The notes under the pieces were generated by a model. It was given only the letters and a program-made list of their open reading frames with translations. It did no database searches and had not been told where the DNA came from. A stretch of DNA of 52,215 nucleotides from NCBI GenBank assembly GCA_964485815.1, contig CAZAJX010000011.1, forward strand, positions 1 to 52,215, written 5' to 3'. Shown here piece after piece: positions 17,854 through 27,317 of this stretch. Both the position numbers and the translations under genes were made by a program. Within the stretch, counting starts at the first letter, position 1. Each line of letters opens with the position of its first letter. Source of the stretch: SFLA01 sp964485815 (GTDB lineage Bacteria > Bacillota > Clostridia > Oscillospirales > CAG-382).

Positions 17854-18179
17854 TGGTTTTCGAAAGCTTTACAGAGGCTCTGATGACGTTTTTATCTGCC
17901 GGCGGGTTCGTGTCCGTGTTTGTGTGTTCCTTTCTTAAAAGGGCATTAGACAAGGCGAGAAACGATGCGGAACGGCGAAAGCAAGAACGTAACAAGCAAG
18001 AGCTTTTGCGTATGGAAGGCGAAGAAAGGATAGCGTCGCTGGTACTTACTCTGGCGAGATACACACGGGGAAAGTGTGATGAAAACGAGCTTGAAAAAGC
18101 GGAAAAGGAATACCTCGAATATACCGAAAAGGTATGCGAGGAAAAAAGACGGATAATCACGAACACGCTGTGTGAATAA
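17853..18179 (+). CDS. Small membrane-anchored coiled-coil protein
   Basis: A 108-residue protein. Residues 1-27 are hydrophobic (LMTFLSAGGFVSVFVCSFL), followed by a charged helix rich in Arg, Lys, Glu and Gln, then a C-terminal acidic/basic helix with two Cys. This N-in anchor plus coiled coil recalls spanin- or Rz-type lysis proteins and holin partners, but there is no clear match. The start overlaps the stop of the 29-residue frame. It is the last gene of the cassette; a strong bidirectional terminator follows after six bases. Confidence 0.6.
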   Translation: MVFESFTEALMTFLSAGGFVSVFVCSFLKRALDKARNDAERRKQERNKQELLRMEGEERIASLVLTLARYTRGKCDENELEKAEKEYLEYTEKVCEEKRRIITNTLCE

Positions 18180-18185
18180 CAGACA

Positions 18186-18223
18186 AATTACCCCGGGATG
18201 CCAAACGGTATCCCGGGGTAATT
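18186..18223. terminator. Bidirectional terminator closing the phage cassette
   Basis: A 14-bp perfect stem (18186-18199 with 18210-18223, core ACCCCGGGAT) lies between converging genes. The plus side runs into AAATTATTTTTTC. It ends the phage cassette and probably gltS as well. Confidence 0.9.
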
Positions 18224-18226
18224 AAA

Positions 18227-19609
18227 TTATTTTTTCTTTTTTGTTCTGAATATAAACTTACGGAAAAGAATGATATTCATCACCACGAAGAATATAAACA
18301 GCAAAATGAAGGTAAGTATGGGCTTTTGAGGCGCAAGAGTTGCCAGCAGCATAAGGGGGAAGCCGAAAACTATTGCGGGAAAATTCTGGTACACAAGGTT
18401 ATCCGATGCGGGCGAAGTAAAATCGCCATCGATCTCGCGGAGAAGAATAATACCTGTGGATGCGGTACCCGTAAGCATACCGTACATAGCCATAAACTGC
18501 TCTTCAACGTAATCGCCGAACAGAGTTTTTGCAACGATGCGGTTGTAAATATAGGTTATAACCAAGCCCACAACGCCGAGAATGATAATTACGCCCCAAT
18601 ATTTCTCAAGCATATCAAGGCGGATTGCGGCAATGCCCGCAACAACCATAATATCAAAGAAGAAGTTGCCTGCGCGGGTAAGAAGAAAATCGTTGGTGTA
18701 CTGTCTTTTCACGATCTTTTTCCTGCAGAGGAAATTAAGCACAAGCTTTATGAGGGTTGCCGCAAGAACACCCAGCAGGAAGTTAAAGCCGTAGATAACG
18801 GATTTCATACCGGGGATAAGATTGCCGAGCAGCATCATAAGCAGGTACCCCAGCAGATAGGATACTGCGATGAGGGCGATCTGTACCGTCATTTTATCTA
18901 TGCTTTCCTGCATAGGGATCTCGTTTTCGGACTGGATCTGCTTATTAGAAATTGCGCCTTCGGTGGATTTATTGAATATCTTGCCCTTTCTGCGCATTAT
19001 ATTGAGGTGAATAACACCGCCGATACTTGCGGAAAGGAAGCCCAGCGCCGCGATGGTAAGACCGAAGCTCTTACCGCCCGCAAATCCGAAATCCGTTTCA
19101 TAAATACCGCCGTAGTTCATAGCCTGACCCGTGCCCTGACCGTAGCCAAAGGCGAGAAGTACGCCTGCGGCAGAGAAGAAGCCTTCAATAACCTGCGCGG
19201 CAATAAGGGTTATCGCCATACCGACCACAGCCTGAAGCAGGTATGTGGCAACGGTGGTAACGCCCGTATTGAAAATTTCCGTAGTGCGCTTTTTGGTAAG
19301 CTTGCCGCCGCCCGCCTTAAGTGCGGTCGCGATAAAGCCCAAAGCAAGGGTGTGGTATGTAATAGTTTCAAGGTTAGCGTATCCGTTACCGCCGAAGAAG
19401 TTGGTATCGAACATAAGCTCACCCGTGATCAGCTTATACACAACTGCGACCACAAGCAATATTCCGCCGCCGAGAACGGAGGTGGGAATTAAGGATTTTT
19501 CAAGAAAAGGTATTGATTTTTTAAGCATATTTGCGACGAGCAGGCTTGCTAAAAGCACCGCAACCAGCATAAAGCCGCCCCATACGCTAGAGTCCCAAAA
19601 ATTTATCAT
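18227..19609 (-). CDS. Sodium/glutamate symporter family protein
   Basis: A 460-residue integral membrane protein of the GltS family (COG0786), with about ten hydrophobic segments. Family blocks include FGYGQGTGQAMNYGG near residue 155, GGKSFGLTIAALGFL after it, and a C-terminal LTGTASTGIILLREID repeat. Members import glutamate with sodium; the substrate here is inferred. Length is slightly above the E. coli protein (about 400). AGGAG lies about seven bases before the ATG. It overlaps the upstream acyltransferase gene by 23 bases, so the two are co-transcribed. Confidence 0.85.
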   Translation of the reverse strand: MINFWDSSVWGGFMLVAVLLASLLVANMLKKSIPFLEKSLIPTSVLGGGILLVVAVVYKLITGELMFDTNFFGGNGYANLETITYHTLALGFIATALKAGGGKLTKKRTTEIFNTGVTTVATYLLQAVVGMAITLIAAQVIEGFFSAAGVLLAFGYGQGTGQAMNYGGIYETDFGFAGGKSFGLTIAALGFLSASIGGVIHLNIMRRKGKIFNKSTEGAISNKQIQSENEIPMQESIDKMTVQIALIAVSYLLGYLLMMLLGNLIPGMKSVIYGFNFLLGVLAATLIKLVLNFLCRKKIVKRQYTNDFLLTRAGNFFFDIMVVAGIAAIRLDMLEKYWGVIIILGVVGLVITYIYNRIVAKTLFGDYVEEQFMAMYGMLTGTASTGIILLREIDGDFTSPASDNLVYQNFPAIVFGFPLMLLATLAPQKPILTFILLFIFFVVMNIILFRKFIFRTKKKK

Positions 19610-20789
19610 TGCTGTCTCCTGTTGTAAGATTTTTATAGCGGAAATAAAAATGCATATATTTAAGAGAATTAAACCGCTTGCTTCCCTTTAACTGATACAC
19701 CTTATCCTCATAATATATGTTGAGCTTGTTCTTGCCCAGAACGGTAACGTGGGATATTTTTGAGAAAGGAAAGGTCTTGTCGTCTATAATGATTTTATCC
19801 CCGTACAGAGATATACTGCTGTTTTCGGAAAGGCGGTAACGTTTTTTATACAGAATGACCCTGTACACATCCGCCGTATCGGTATACACGGGAGTTTCGG
19901 TTAAAGAAAGCACGTCCAGATTATTCATGTAATCTTCCTGGTAATCGTACCAATCCGCCGCAAACCTGAAGGGATGGTCATAACCGATACCCTTGAACTC
20001 CTTGGTTACGGTATACTCCGCTTCCCTGCCGCACTTTTCGCATTTTACTTTATCGCCCTCGCTGTGAAAATGCGATAATCCGCAGAATGGACATATGTAA
20101 AAGCATCTTTCCAGATATTCGGCGCGGTTTTTGTGGAAAAATTCGCCGCTCACCGCCGCTTCGTTAACGTAAAGCCCTTCCTTGACAGCGGAAAACAGCT
20201 CTTCATCGGACATTGCTTTATATTCCTCAGGCTCGATAACGCGGGAAACGTATCCCCTCATAGTGCCTTTTCTGGTTACGTCGCTCCAGCGGGGCTGTAT
20301 GCCGTATCCTCCCTCAAGACGGTACAATGCGATAGGCAGAGCCAGCTTTCTTGCGAGAGAAACGATGGCGGGGTTCATATATTCGGTACGTCCGCTGTAC
20401 GTACGGTTGCCCTCGGGAGCTATGACGATACTTCCTCCCTCGCGGGCAACGCGGATGCAGGTCATTACTGCTTTAAGGTCTGTAGTCTGTTTTTTAATGG
20501 GGATAGGTGCAACGAGGAACCGAATGAGCTTGGATAACAGCCCTTTGGAGAATATATCCTCCGTTGCAAGATAATACATCGTTTTGCGGTTGAAGGACAT
20601 TCCCACAAAGAATTGATCAAATGGAGTCTGGTGATTGAGCAAAACCAGATACTGCCGTTTTGGGTCTGCGATCTTTTCGATCTTTATTCCGTATTTGATA
20701 CGGGAGTACGGGTAAAGAAACAGGAACACAACGTTTGTAACGATAGTGTGCCTGAGGCGTATCCACTTTTTGTTTTTATTTGCGCCCAT
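19587..20789 (-). CDS. PlsC-type acyltransferase with C-terminal zinc ribbon
   Basis: A 400-residue protein. Residues about 30-230 form a 1-acylglycerol-3-phosphate acyltransferase domain: motif I NHQTPFD (H-x4-D) and motif III APEGNRTYSG are intact. The family adds the second acyl chain in phosphatidic acid synthesis at the membrane. About residue 235 onward a Cys pair pattern CPFC...CEKCG forms a zinc ribbon, followed by a beta-rich domain of about 130 residues that is not part of standard PlsC (about 200-250 residues). The extra part may bind a protein or lipid head group. It has its own promoter at 20826-20854. It might acylate something other than lysophosphatidate. Confidence 0.8.
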   Translation of the reverse strand: MGANKNKKWIRLRHTIVTNVVFLFLYPYSRIKYGIKIEKIADPKRQYLVLLNHQTPFDQFFVGMSFNRKTMYYLATEDIFSKGLLSKLIRFLVAPIPIKKQTTDLKAVMTCIRVAREGGSIVIAPEGNRTYSGRTEYMNPAIVSLARKLALPIALYRLEGGYGIQPRWSDVTRKGTMRGYVSRVIEPEEYKAMSDEELFSAVKEGLYVNEAAVSGEFFHKNRAEYLERCFYICPFCGLSHFHSEGDKVKCEKCGREAEYTVTKEFKGIGYDHPFRFAADWYDYQEDYMNNLDVLSLTETPVYTDTADVYRVILYKKRYRLSENSSISLYGDKIIIDDKTFPFSKISHVTVLGKNKLNIYYEDKVYQLKGSKRFNSLKYMHFYFRYKNLTTGDSNDKFLGL

Positions 20790-20825
20790 ATCAATACCTG
20801 CTCCGATGGATTTTTATACATATAT

Positions 20826-20854
20826 ATAATAACAGTAAAAAACAGATTTGTCAA
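20826..20854 (-). promoter_or_regulatory. Sigma-A promoter of the acyltransferase-gltS operon
   Basis: On the minus strand TTGACA (20849-20854) and TATTAT (20826-20831) are 17 bases apart, 37 bases before the ATG at 20789. Confidence 0.75.
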
Positions 20855-20898
20855 ATATTATTATGTTAATTTCGTTAACATTATTCGGATGAAAAGTA

Positions 20899-20924
20899 AA
20901 AGGAGGCTGAAAACAGCCTCCTTT
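20899..20924 (-). terminator. Intrinsic terminator of the adhesin gene
   Basis: An 11-bp perfect stem AAAGGAGGCTG/CAGCCTCCTTT (20899-20909 with 20914-20924) is followed on the minus strand by TACTTTTC, about 13 bases past the adhesin stop. Confidence 0.75.
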
Positions 20925-20936
20925 AAGTTTTATAGT

Positions 20937-23900
20937 TTATACAGCTTTACGCTTTTTGAAAGTGAGAACCGCCAATCCGACAGCACTTGCCAGCATCGCC
21001 GCAAACCAGATATACATACCGTTATCATCGCCCAACTGAGGAGTTTCGGGAACGTACTCGTTGTTGAACTCGATCACGCCGTCGCCGCTTACGGTTACGG
21101 AAGCCTCAAGCTGACCTTCACCGTTATCGGTAACGGTAACGGTTACGGTGTATACGGTTTCATCGTAATTCATACCCTTTTCGGTGCCGATAACCTCGGT
21201 TACGGTGTATGCGTATTCGCCAACCTTATCAAATTCGATAGCCGCAAATACGATCTTACCGTCGCCGTCGTTTGTAACGGTCCGGAGCACGTTGCCGTCC
21301 TTATCCTTAAGCAGGAAGCTGAACATTCCCTCGGAAAGCTCCTTGCCTACAAGGTTCTTGATACCGTTTACGGTAACAGATGCGTTCAAAGCGGAGTATT
21401 CATTGGTGAAGGTAATGGCTTCGCCGCCGGATACGGTTGCAACAAGCTCGCCTTCGCCGTTGTCGGTTACGGTTACTGTTACGGTGTATACGGTATTGTC
21501 ATAAGTCACGCCGCCCTTGCCGCCGTTAACTTCGGATACGGTGTATTTGAAGGTCTTGCCGATATCGGAAGCGGTGTAAACAATGTCAAACTTGTAATTA
21601 CCGCTTGCATCGTTGGATACGGTCTGAAGCAGGTTACCGTCCTCATCCTTGAGTTGGAAGCTGAAATCGCCTGCCGCGAGAGTTTTGTTATAAAGCTTCG
21701 TACCGCCAAAGGATACGGGAAGATCTGCGGGAGTGAATACGTTGTTGAATTTCAATTCGGCTTTATTGCCGCCTATATCGGTTATAGCTACGTCTGCAAC
21801 CAGCTTACCTTCCCCGTTATCGGTTACGGTAACGGTCATATTGTAAACGGTAGTATCGTAGGTTATGCCGCTTTCGCCGCCGTTGATCTCCTTGATCACG
21901 AAATAAGAGGTGCCGGGAGTGGTGAAAACGCCTTCGGGGAATACAAAATTGCCGTTTTCATCGTTGGTAGCGGTAACAACAACATCACCGTTGATTTCGA
22001 ACTTGCCGTCAACTACGTTTGCTCTGTAAATACCGAAGGTGAATTCGCCCGCTTCCAGCTTTCTGCCTTCCAAAGTCTTTACGCCGGGTATGCTGACCGT
22101 TACGTTTTCGGTAGTATAAATGTTGGTGAAGGAAAGCGTTCCGCTGCCGCTTATAACGGTTTGCGCATTAAGGAAGCCCTTGCCGTTATCGGTTACTGTA
22201 ATAGTTACGGTGTATACGGTTTCATCGTATGCAACGCCGCCCTTGCCGCCTTTAACCTCGGATACGGTGTATTTGTATATGCCTGCGGAGGTAAAGGTAA
22301 GGTCGGCAAATACGAAGGTTCCGTCTGCCTTGTTGAAAACAGTTTCGATTTCGGTTCCTGCGGAGTTTTTGAGTACAAACTCAAATTCGCCTTCTTCAAG
22401 CTCTCTGCCGTTAAGGGTCTTTATACCGTCAAGACCTACGCTTACGGACTGAGAATTATAAGTATTGGTAAAATCAAGTCCCTCGTAATCGCCGATTATA
22501 TCGAGTACTATTCCGCCCTCTCCGTTATCCTTTACGGAAACGGTTACGGAATATACAGTCTTGCTGTAGGTAACGCCCAGATAAACGCCGTTTAATGCGT
22601 CGGTAGGGATCACCTCATATACGCGATAGGTATAGGTACTGCCGATATCTGCCTCGGTATAGGTGAAGGTGGGGAACTGTATTTTGCCGGTAGAAAGGTT
22701 TGTAGTGTTAATGGAAGGAAGCGATACGCCGTCTTTTTCGATCTCTATGGTGAAGGTAAACTCATCGCCGGAAAGATTTCTGCCGATGAGAGTCTTTTCA
22801 CCCTCGAAGGTAAGCTGCTCCTGACCTACTGCCTTGTATACGTTTGTAAAGGTGATGCCGCTTACAGAGCCTGCGCCCAGCTTGGATATCTGTACAGAGG
22901 ATGCCAGCTTGCCGTTGCCGTCATCACTTATAACTACGGTAACGTGGTAAACGGAGGTATCGTAAGTTATACCGTTAAGCAGATTGTTATGCGCTGCTGC
23001 GGGGATTACCTCTTTTACAACGTATCTGTAGGTACCTGCCTTTGTGTACTGAGGAAGGGCAAAGGAGAAGGTGCCGCTTTCCGCATTGGAAACGGTTGCG
23101 GTATAACCGTTGGTAAGTGCGTGATAAACTTCGTCCGCTTCGTAGATCTCAAAGCTGAATTTGCCTGCTTCAAGAGTCTTATTCTGAAGTATCTTACTTC
23201 CGTTTAAGGTAACGGAAACGGGCTCGAGAGAATAAGTATTGGTAAAGGTAGCGGTATTGCTTTCGGTGCCGTTTACAGAAAGGGTTGCAACCAACTGACC
23301 GCCAACATTTTGCGCGGTAACGGTTACGGTGTATACGGCACCGTCATAGGTCATTCCCGCTTTGCCGCCGTCAACCTCGGAAAGAGTGTATTCGTAGGTT
23401 CCTGCCGCATCAATGGGAAGAGATATAACAGCTTTTCCGCTTGCATCGGTGTGAACGGTATCAATTACCGCACTTCCCTGCTTAAGCTCAAATTCAAAAA
23501 TATTGAGAGGAATGGAAACGCCTGTGTTATTGTTGAGTATCTTTTGGATATTAAGCTCGGCGTGAGTACCGTTTGCGTTATAATGGTTTTCGAAATCCAC
23601 ATCTACGGTGAAGTGTTCGATATCATCGGAAACCTCGGAGGAAACAGAAGAATCGGATACTGCTTCAACGTCAACCATGAGAACGCCATCAATAACGCCG
23701 GGATCGGAAACGGTAACCTTGAACAGACCTTCTGTGGTATCATAGGTCATATGAGCATCGCTGCCGCCAACCTCTACTACGCGGTAGTAGTGTGTTCCCA
23801 CGTTGGTATAAAGAGCATCGAATACTATGGAGTAATCCTTCGTGCCGCCGGTTGTCATATTAACGGATGCGGTTGCGCCGTATACGTCAACGTAGGTTCC

Positions 23901-26900
23901 GTCGCCCATAAGCTCCTGTACCTTGAAGTTAAACGTCCAATCGCCATCGGTATTGGTAGTAAACGTCTTTGTACCGCTTACGGTAAGGGTTGCGTTTACA
24001 GGAGGATTGGGATCGTAATTATTTACAAAATCCGCATAAGAAACAGCAGAGGAGATGTTACCTGCGATACCGGTGGTCTTTGCGGTATCAAGTGCAAATC
24101 CCTTTTCGGGTTTTTCCTGTACCGTATAGACCGCGCCTACGGGTATTCCCGTTACGGTTACGGAGCTACCGTCTGTTATCTTTATTCCCGTTACGGTTGC
24201 GATGTTGCCCGAAACGGAAACGGATGCGCCTGCAGGCACGGAAAGCTTGTTGTCTGCTTCCCACTGAGTTATTCCCGCAATGGTGAGAACGAAATCGAAC
24301 TCGTTATCCAGATTTCCGCCGAAGGGGTGGATAACTTCCTTTGAAATAACCAGATCTCCGTAAGTTTTGGGAGAGTTTACAATAGAAACCGCAGTTACGG
24401 TATTTGCGGCGATAACGCCTGCTTCGTTGGTATATGAGGGCTTGTAATAGTTACTTGCCGCTTCGGAAACGGTATATGTTACACCTGTGGGAAGATTGGT
24501 TATATAAACTGTTTCCCCTGCAGTAAGCGTAAGAGTAATGGTGGTTTTAAGAGTATCGGTATTCTTGACCACGGGAACACTGTTAAAGGAGTTGCCGTCG
24601 GAATCAAGGAATTTGGGAGTAAAATCGATACTGTTAACGGTAACGGTTACTTCGAATTCGGTTTCAGCGCCGCTTACAGCCTGATCAACCGTCTTGGTAA
24701 CGGAAAGTCCCTGCTGAGGAACGAGAGTAAGCTTACCGTTGTTGCCCAGCCAAGCTACCAGATTACCGTCGTGAAGAGCGTCCTCGTTTTTAACGGGAAC
24801 GACTACGTTTTCAGCCGTATCTGTAACGTTGGTCGTTTTGGATACGATCATATTGTGAAGGCGGCTTGTGCGCCAGGTATCAATACCAAGAGCACAGATA
24901 ACGTCGCTCTTATCGATACCCTTGGCGGCGATATATGCATCTACAACATCGGCGGATACGTTGTAGCCTTCGGTTGCGGAAGTTACAAACGCACCGTTTT
25001 CGTAACCGTTGATATATACCTTGTTTACGTCATCGTAATATGCCAGGGAATCCTTAAGATACTGCCAATCGGTATATACGAGATAGCCTACAGCTTCTCC
25101 CGCGCCGCCGGTAGTGGGGCGGTAAAAAGCAACCATAGTGTATACCTGATCTGCATCTGCCAGACCGGAAACTTGAGAATAAAGAAGGTATTCGGTCTTG
25201 TACGCATCGTTGAGAGTCTGATCAATACCGTTGCCCTGATAATAAAGCACGCCGTATTCGTCTGCATCCCAAACAATATCGTCACCGTTTTTATCGGTAG
25301 CGGTAATATATACGGGGTAATTGTTCTGGTGGTAATAGAAACGGTTATCCAAAGCGGGAGTTGCCTCTGCGTGGGCATCGCCCTTGTAAATATCGGTAAC
25401 ACCGTTTATAGTTTCTGCGGGGTTCATCACACCGTACTGACCGGGATAAAAGCTTATGGTTCCGTCGGAATTGGTGTTCTTCGCCAGATATTCTGCGGAA
25501 AGGTGATCTGTGATGATGTCGCCGTTAGCATCTATTATGCTGTCAACGATATCAACGGTATAGTACAGACGGAGAGGAACTACTTCGCCGCGGTTGGTTT
25601 CGTAGGTGATAACGCCCTGATTATTTACTACCTTATCGTAAATAAGAGGAAGAGCTGCGGCGGGAATGGATGCCCGCACCTCTTGCTTACCTACGCCGAT
25701 CTTTTCGTAAACGCCGTTTACGTTTTTGGCGATATAGGTTTCGGTAACGGTGATCTTAACCGCATCGGCAACATCAAAGGTAGTGCCGAGAGAGGGATTG
25801 GTTACGGTATCGGATTGAACGATATAAGTAGTTACCGCTTTGCGGGTAACGGTACCGTCGGAATTTACGGTATCGGTAATTACGGGAGCTTCAAGGGATT
25901 TGGAAACGGAATATATCTTTCCGAACAAGGTAACAGCCTTAAATTCCTTAACCTCCATATAATCGCCGATATAATCAACGTAAGTGAGAGGAGTATCGAT
26001 CTCCACCTCGCCCTGAACCACCTTATCTACCAGAGGAACAAAGGCTTTTTCGTTGATCTCTATGAGTATTTCATCGAAAACTCCGGAAAGATTTTCGCTG
26101 CCTATACCGTAATACTTATCTACGTAATTGATATTATCTATTACGTCCTGCTTCGTGCCGTCAAAGTTGGAAGGAAGCTGAGGAAATTCCCACAGGGAAG
26201 AGTTATAATAAGATTCAACGGTGACGCCGGATTTCTTCCAGGTTTCCAAAAGATCGTAGGTTTCCTTTGCCAAGCCCGTAGCGGTGCTCTTCACGGTGTT
26301 GGCAGGATCCATAACTACGTTTGCGTTGCTGCCGTCTTCAAGGTCAACGCCAATACCGTAAACCGTGAGAGGTGTTGAGTAATTGGCGGAAACTTTATAT
26401 TTCATATAGCCGGCATTAAGCAGTGTACTTACCGCAACCTGCTTATGGAAGGTGTAGTTATCGTTACGAATATTACCGGATGCAACATTATACCAGTCGG
26501 TATCAACCGCATGGTTGGTTTCGCCGTCGGTAAGAAGAATAATAACAGGAATTCTACCCTCGATTTCGGTAGCGTTTGCCAGGATCTTCATACCTTGGTT
26601 CACACCCGACTGAACGTTGGTACCGCTGGAGCTGCCGTTGAACGTTCTGCCGGAGGCAGAAGAGGAATCTAACGAAGTTGCGGAAGCGGTAAACTGATAG
26701 TTCTTGTTCCAACCGTAGCCGGTTTCTGTGAGAGAAAGCACGTTTGTTTTCTCTTTATAATAATCAAGAGGAAGTATCTCTTGAGAATCGCTGGAATAGG
26801 CTACAATAGCAAGACGGTTGTTACCGTTTGAAGTAATGCTGCCGATAAGCTTATTTGCCGCATCTCTTACTTTTTCAAATCTGGTAGTGCCGTCGGAAAC

Positions 26901-27317
26901 GTTTTCCATAGAGCCGGAGTTATCGAGAACGATAACAACATCAAGAGAAGCGGGAACGCTGGTGGTGGTTACAACAGAAGTGGTGGAGCCCAATGCAGAG
27001 CCGACAACCATAAAGTTGCTGTCGATCTTAATGGTATCTGCCGCGAGTCCCGAAAAATCGCTGTGAAGCGGGAGAGAAGCCTCATCACCGTAGGTAAACA
27101 CCGATTTATCAAACCAAACTCTGCCCGAATAACGGTTACCGTCAGCATCCGTACCAAGCATCTGATGATAATTATTTGCAGTGGAAGGATCTGCCACAGC
27201 AACACCTGTACCGGGAGCTGCAGAGCCCACCAGAGAAATGATAGGTATGCAAGGAATAATAATGCACAGAGCGAGTATAACGCTCAATGCTCGTGTCGCA
27301 AGATTGTACTTTTTCAT
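20937..27317 (-). CDS. Giant vWA/isopeptide pilin-repeat surface adhesin
   Basis: A 2126-residue surface protein. A signal peptide spans residues 1-33. A von Willebrand A domain (about 125-440) has the MIDAS start DNSGS (132-136) and LLTDGE. A beta-rich middle region follows to about residue 870. Two SdrB/DUF5979-like domains (YTVSEA and YTVQEK strands) come next. Then eight tandem Spy0128/FctA-type pilin domains of about 105-145 residues each carry a K near the start, Y-V-E in the middle and FTNxY at the end, the usual Lys-Asn isopeptide set. The C-terminus has PQLGDDN, one helix and KKRKAV: a sortase-like layout without LPxTG. It is likely an adhesin or pilus tip. AAAGGAA precedes the ATG, which overlaps the upstream stop. 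Confidence 0.9.
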   Translation of the reverse strand: MKKYNLATRALSVILALCIIIPCIPIISLVGSAAPGTGVAVADPSTANNYHQMLGTDADGNRYSGRVWFDKSVFTYGDEASLPLHSDFSGLAADTIKIDSNFMVVGSALGSTTSVVTTTSVPASLDVVIVLDNSGSMENVSDGTTRFEKVRDAANKLIGSITSNGNNRLAIVAYSSDSQEILPLDYYKEKTNVLSLTETGYGWNKNYQFTASATSLDSSSASGRTFNGSSSGTNVQSGVNQGMKILANATEIEGRIPVIILLTDGETNHAVDTDWYNVASGNIRNDNYTFHKQVAVSTLLNAGYMKYKVSANYSTPLTVYGIGVDLEDGSNANVVMDPANTVKSTATGLAKETYDLLETWKKSGVTVESYYNSSLWEFPQLPSNFDGTKQDVIDNINYVDKYYGIGSENLSGVFDEILIEINEKAFVPLVDKVVQGEVEIDTPLTYVDYIGDYMEVKEFKAVTLFGKIYSVSKSLEAPVITDTVNSDGTVTRKAVTTYIVQSDTVTNPSLGTTFDVADAVKITVTETYIAKNVNGVYEKIGVGKQEVRASIPAAALPLIYDKVVNNQGVITYETNRGEVVPLRLYYTVDIVDSIIDANGDIITDHLSAEYLAKNTNSDGTISFYPGQYGVMNPAETINGVTDIYKGDAHAEATPALDNRFYYHQNNYPVYITATDKNGDDIVWDADEYGVLYYQGNGIDQTLNDAYKTEYLLYSQVSGLADADQVYTMVAFYRPTTGGAGEAVGYLVYTDWQYLKDSLAYYDDVNKVYINGYENGAFVTSATEGYNVSADVVDAYIAAKGIDKSDVICALGIDTWRTSRLHNMIVSKTTNVTDTAENVVVPVKNEDALHDGNLVAWLGNNGKLTLVPQQGLSVTKTVDQAVSGAETEFEVTVTVNSIDFTPKFLDSDGNSFNSVPVVKNTDTLKTTITLTLTAGETVYITNLPTGVTYTVSEAASNYYKPSYTNEAGVIAANTVTAVSIVNSPKTYGDLVISKEVIHPFGGNLDNEFDFVLTIAGITQWEADNKLSVPAGASVSVSGNIATVTGIKITDGSSVTVTGIPVGAVYTVQEKPEKGFALDTAKTTGIAGNISSAVSYADFVNNYDPNPPVNATLTVSGTKTFTTNTDGDWTFNFKVQELMGDGTYVDVYGATASVNMTTGGTKDYSIVFDALYTNVGTHYYRVVEVGGSDAHMTYDTTEGLFKVTVSDPGVIDGVLMVDVEAVSDSSVSSEVSDDIEHFTVDVDFENHYNANGTHAELNIQKILNNNTGVSIPLNIFEFELKQGSAVIDTVHTDASGKAVISLPIDAAGTYEYTLSEVDGGKAGMTYDGAVYTVTVTAQNVGGQLVATLSVNGTESNTATFTNTYSLEPVSVTLNGSKILQNKTLEAGKFSFEIYEADEVYHALTNGYTATVSNAESGTFSFALPQYTKAGTYRYVVKEVIPAAAHNNLLNGITYDTSVYHVTVVISDDGNGKLASSVQISKLGAGSVSGITFTNVYKAVGQEQLTFEGEKTLIGRNLSGDEFTFTIEIEKDGVSLPSINTTNLSTGKIQFPTFTYTEADIGSTYTYRVYEVIPTDALNGVYLGVTYSKTVYSVTVSVKDNGEGGIVLDIIGDYEGLDFTNTYNSQSVSVGLDGIKTLNGRELEEGEFEFVLKNSAGTEIETVFNKADGTFVFADLTFTSAGIYKYTVSEVKGGKGGVAYDETVYTVTITVTDNGKGFLNAQTVISGSGTLSFTNIYTTENVTVSIPGVKTLEGRKLEAGEFTFGIYRANVVDGKFEINGDVVVTATNDENGNFVFPEGVFTTPGTSYFVIKEINGGESGITYDTTVYNMTVTVTDNGEGKLVADVAITDIGGNKAELKFNNVFTPADLPVSFGGTKLYNKTLAAGDFSFQLKDEDGNLLQTVSNDASGNYKFDIVYTASDIGKTFKYTVSEVNGGKGGVTYDNTVYTVTVTVTDNGEGELVATVSGGEAITFTNEYSALNASVTVNGIKNLVGKELSEGMFSFLLKDKDGNVLRTVTNDGDGKIVFAAIEFDKVGEYAYTVTEVIGTEKGMNYDETVYTVTVTVTDNGEGQLEASVTVSGDGVIEFNNEYVPETPQLGDDNGMYIWFAAMLASAVGLAVLTFKKRKAV

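Larger units (their letters stand above)
9566..18179 (+). mobile_element. Head-only phage packaging cassette
   Basis: Eleven plus-strand genes, mostly overlapping or a few bases apart, in the order small terminase, large terminase, portal, probable scaffold, major capsid, connector, gp10-like protein, coiled-coil protein, holin-like protein, 29-residue peptide, 108-residue protein. All frames look intact. No integrase, repressor, replication gene, tail tube or tape measure, receptor-binding protein or endolysin is present, and host genes flank it directly. An intrinsic terminator lies at each end (9601-9626 and 18186-18223). It may be a prophage remnant, a capsid-forming satellite or a domesticated gene-transfer-agent-like module; sequence alone does not decide. 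Confidence 0.8.

Noticed and set aside
9122..18190. Possible attachment-site repeat (AACAGAC...AAATTA on both sides of the cassette)
   Set aside because: The match is short and broken, in AT-rich DNA, and no integrase is present. It is not enough for an att site.
20613..26378. Very long plus-strand open frames (up to 660 codons) opposite the adhesin gene
   Set aside because: They are antisense to a well-supported gene with repeated domains, have no ribosome binding sites and read as repetitive Gly/Tyr/Val strings that come from the adhesin's own codon pattern.
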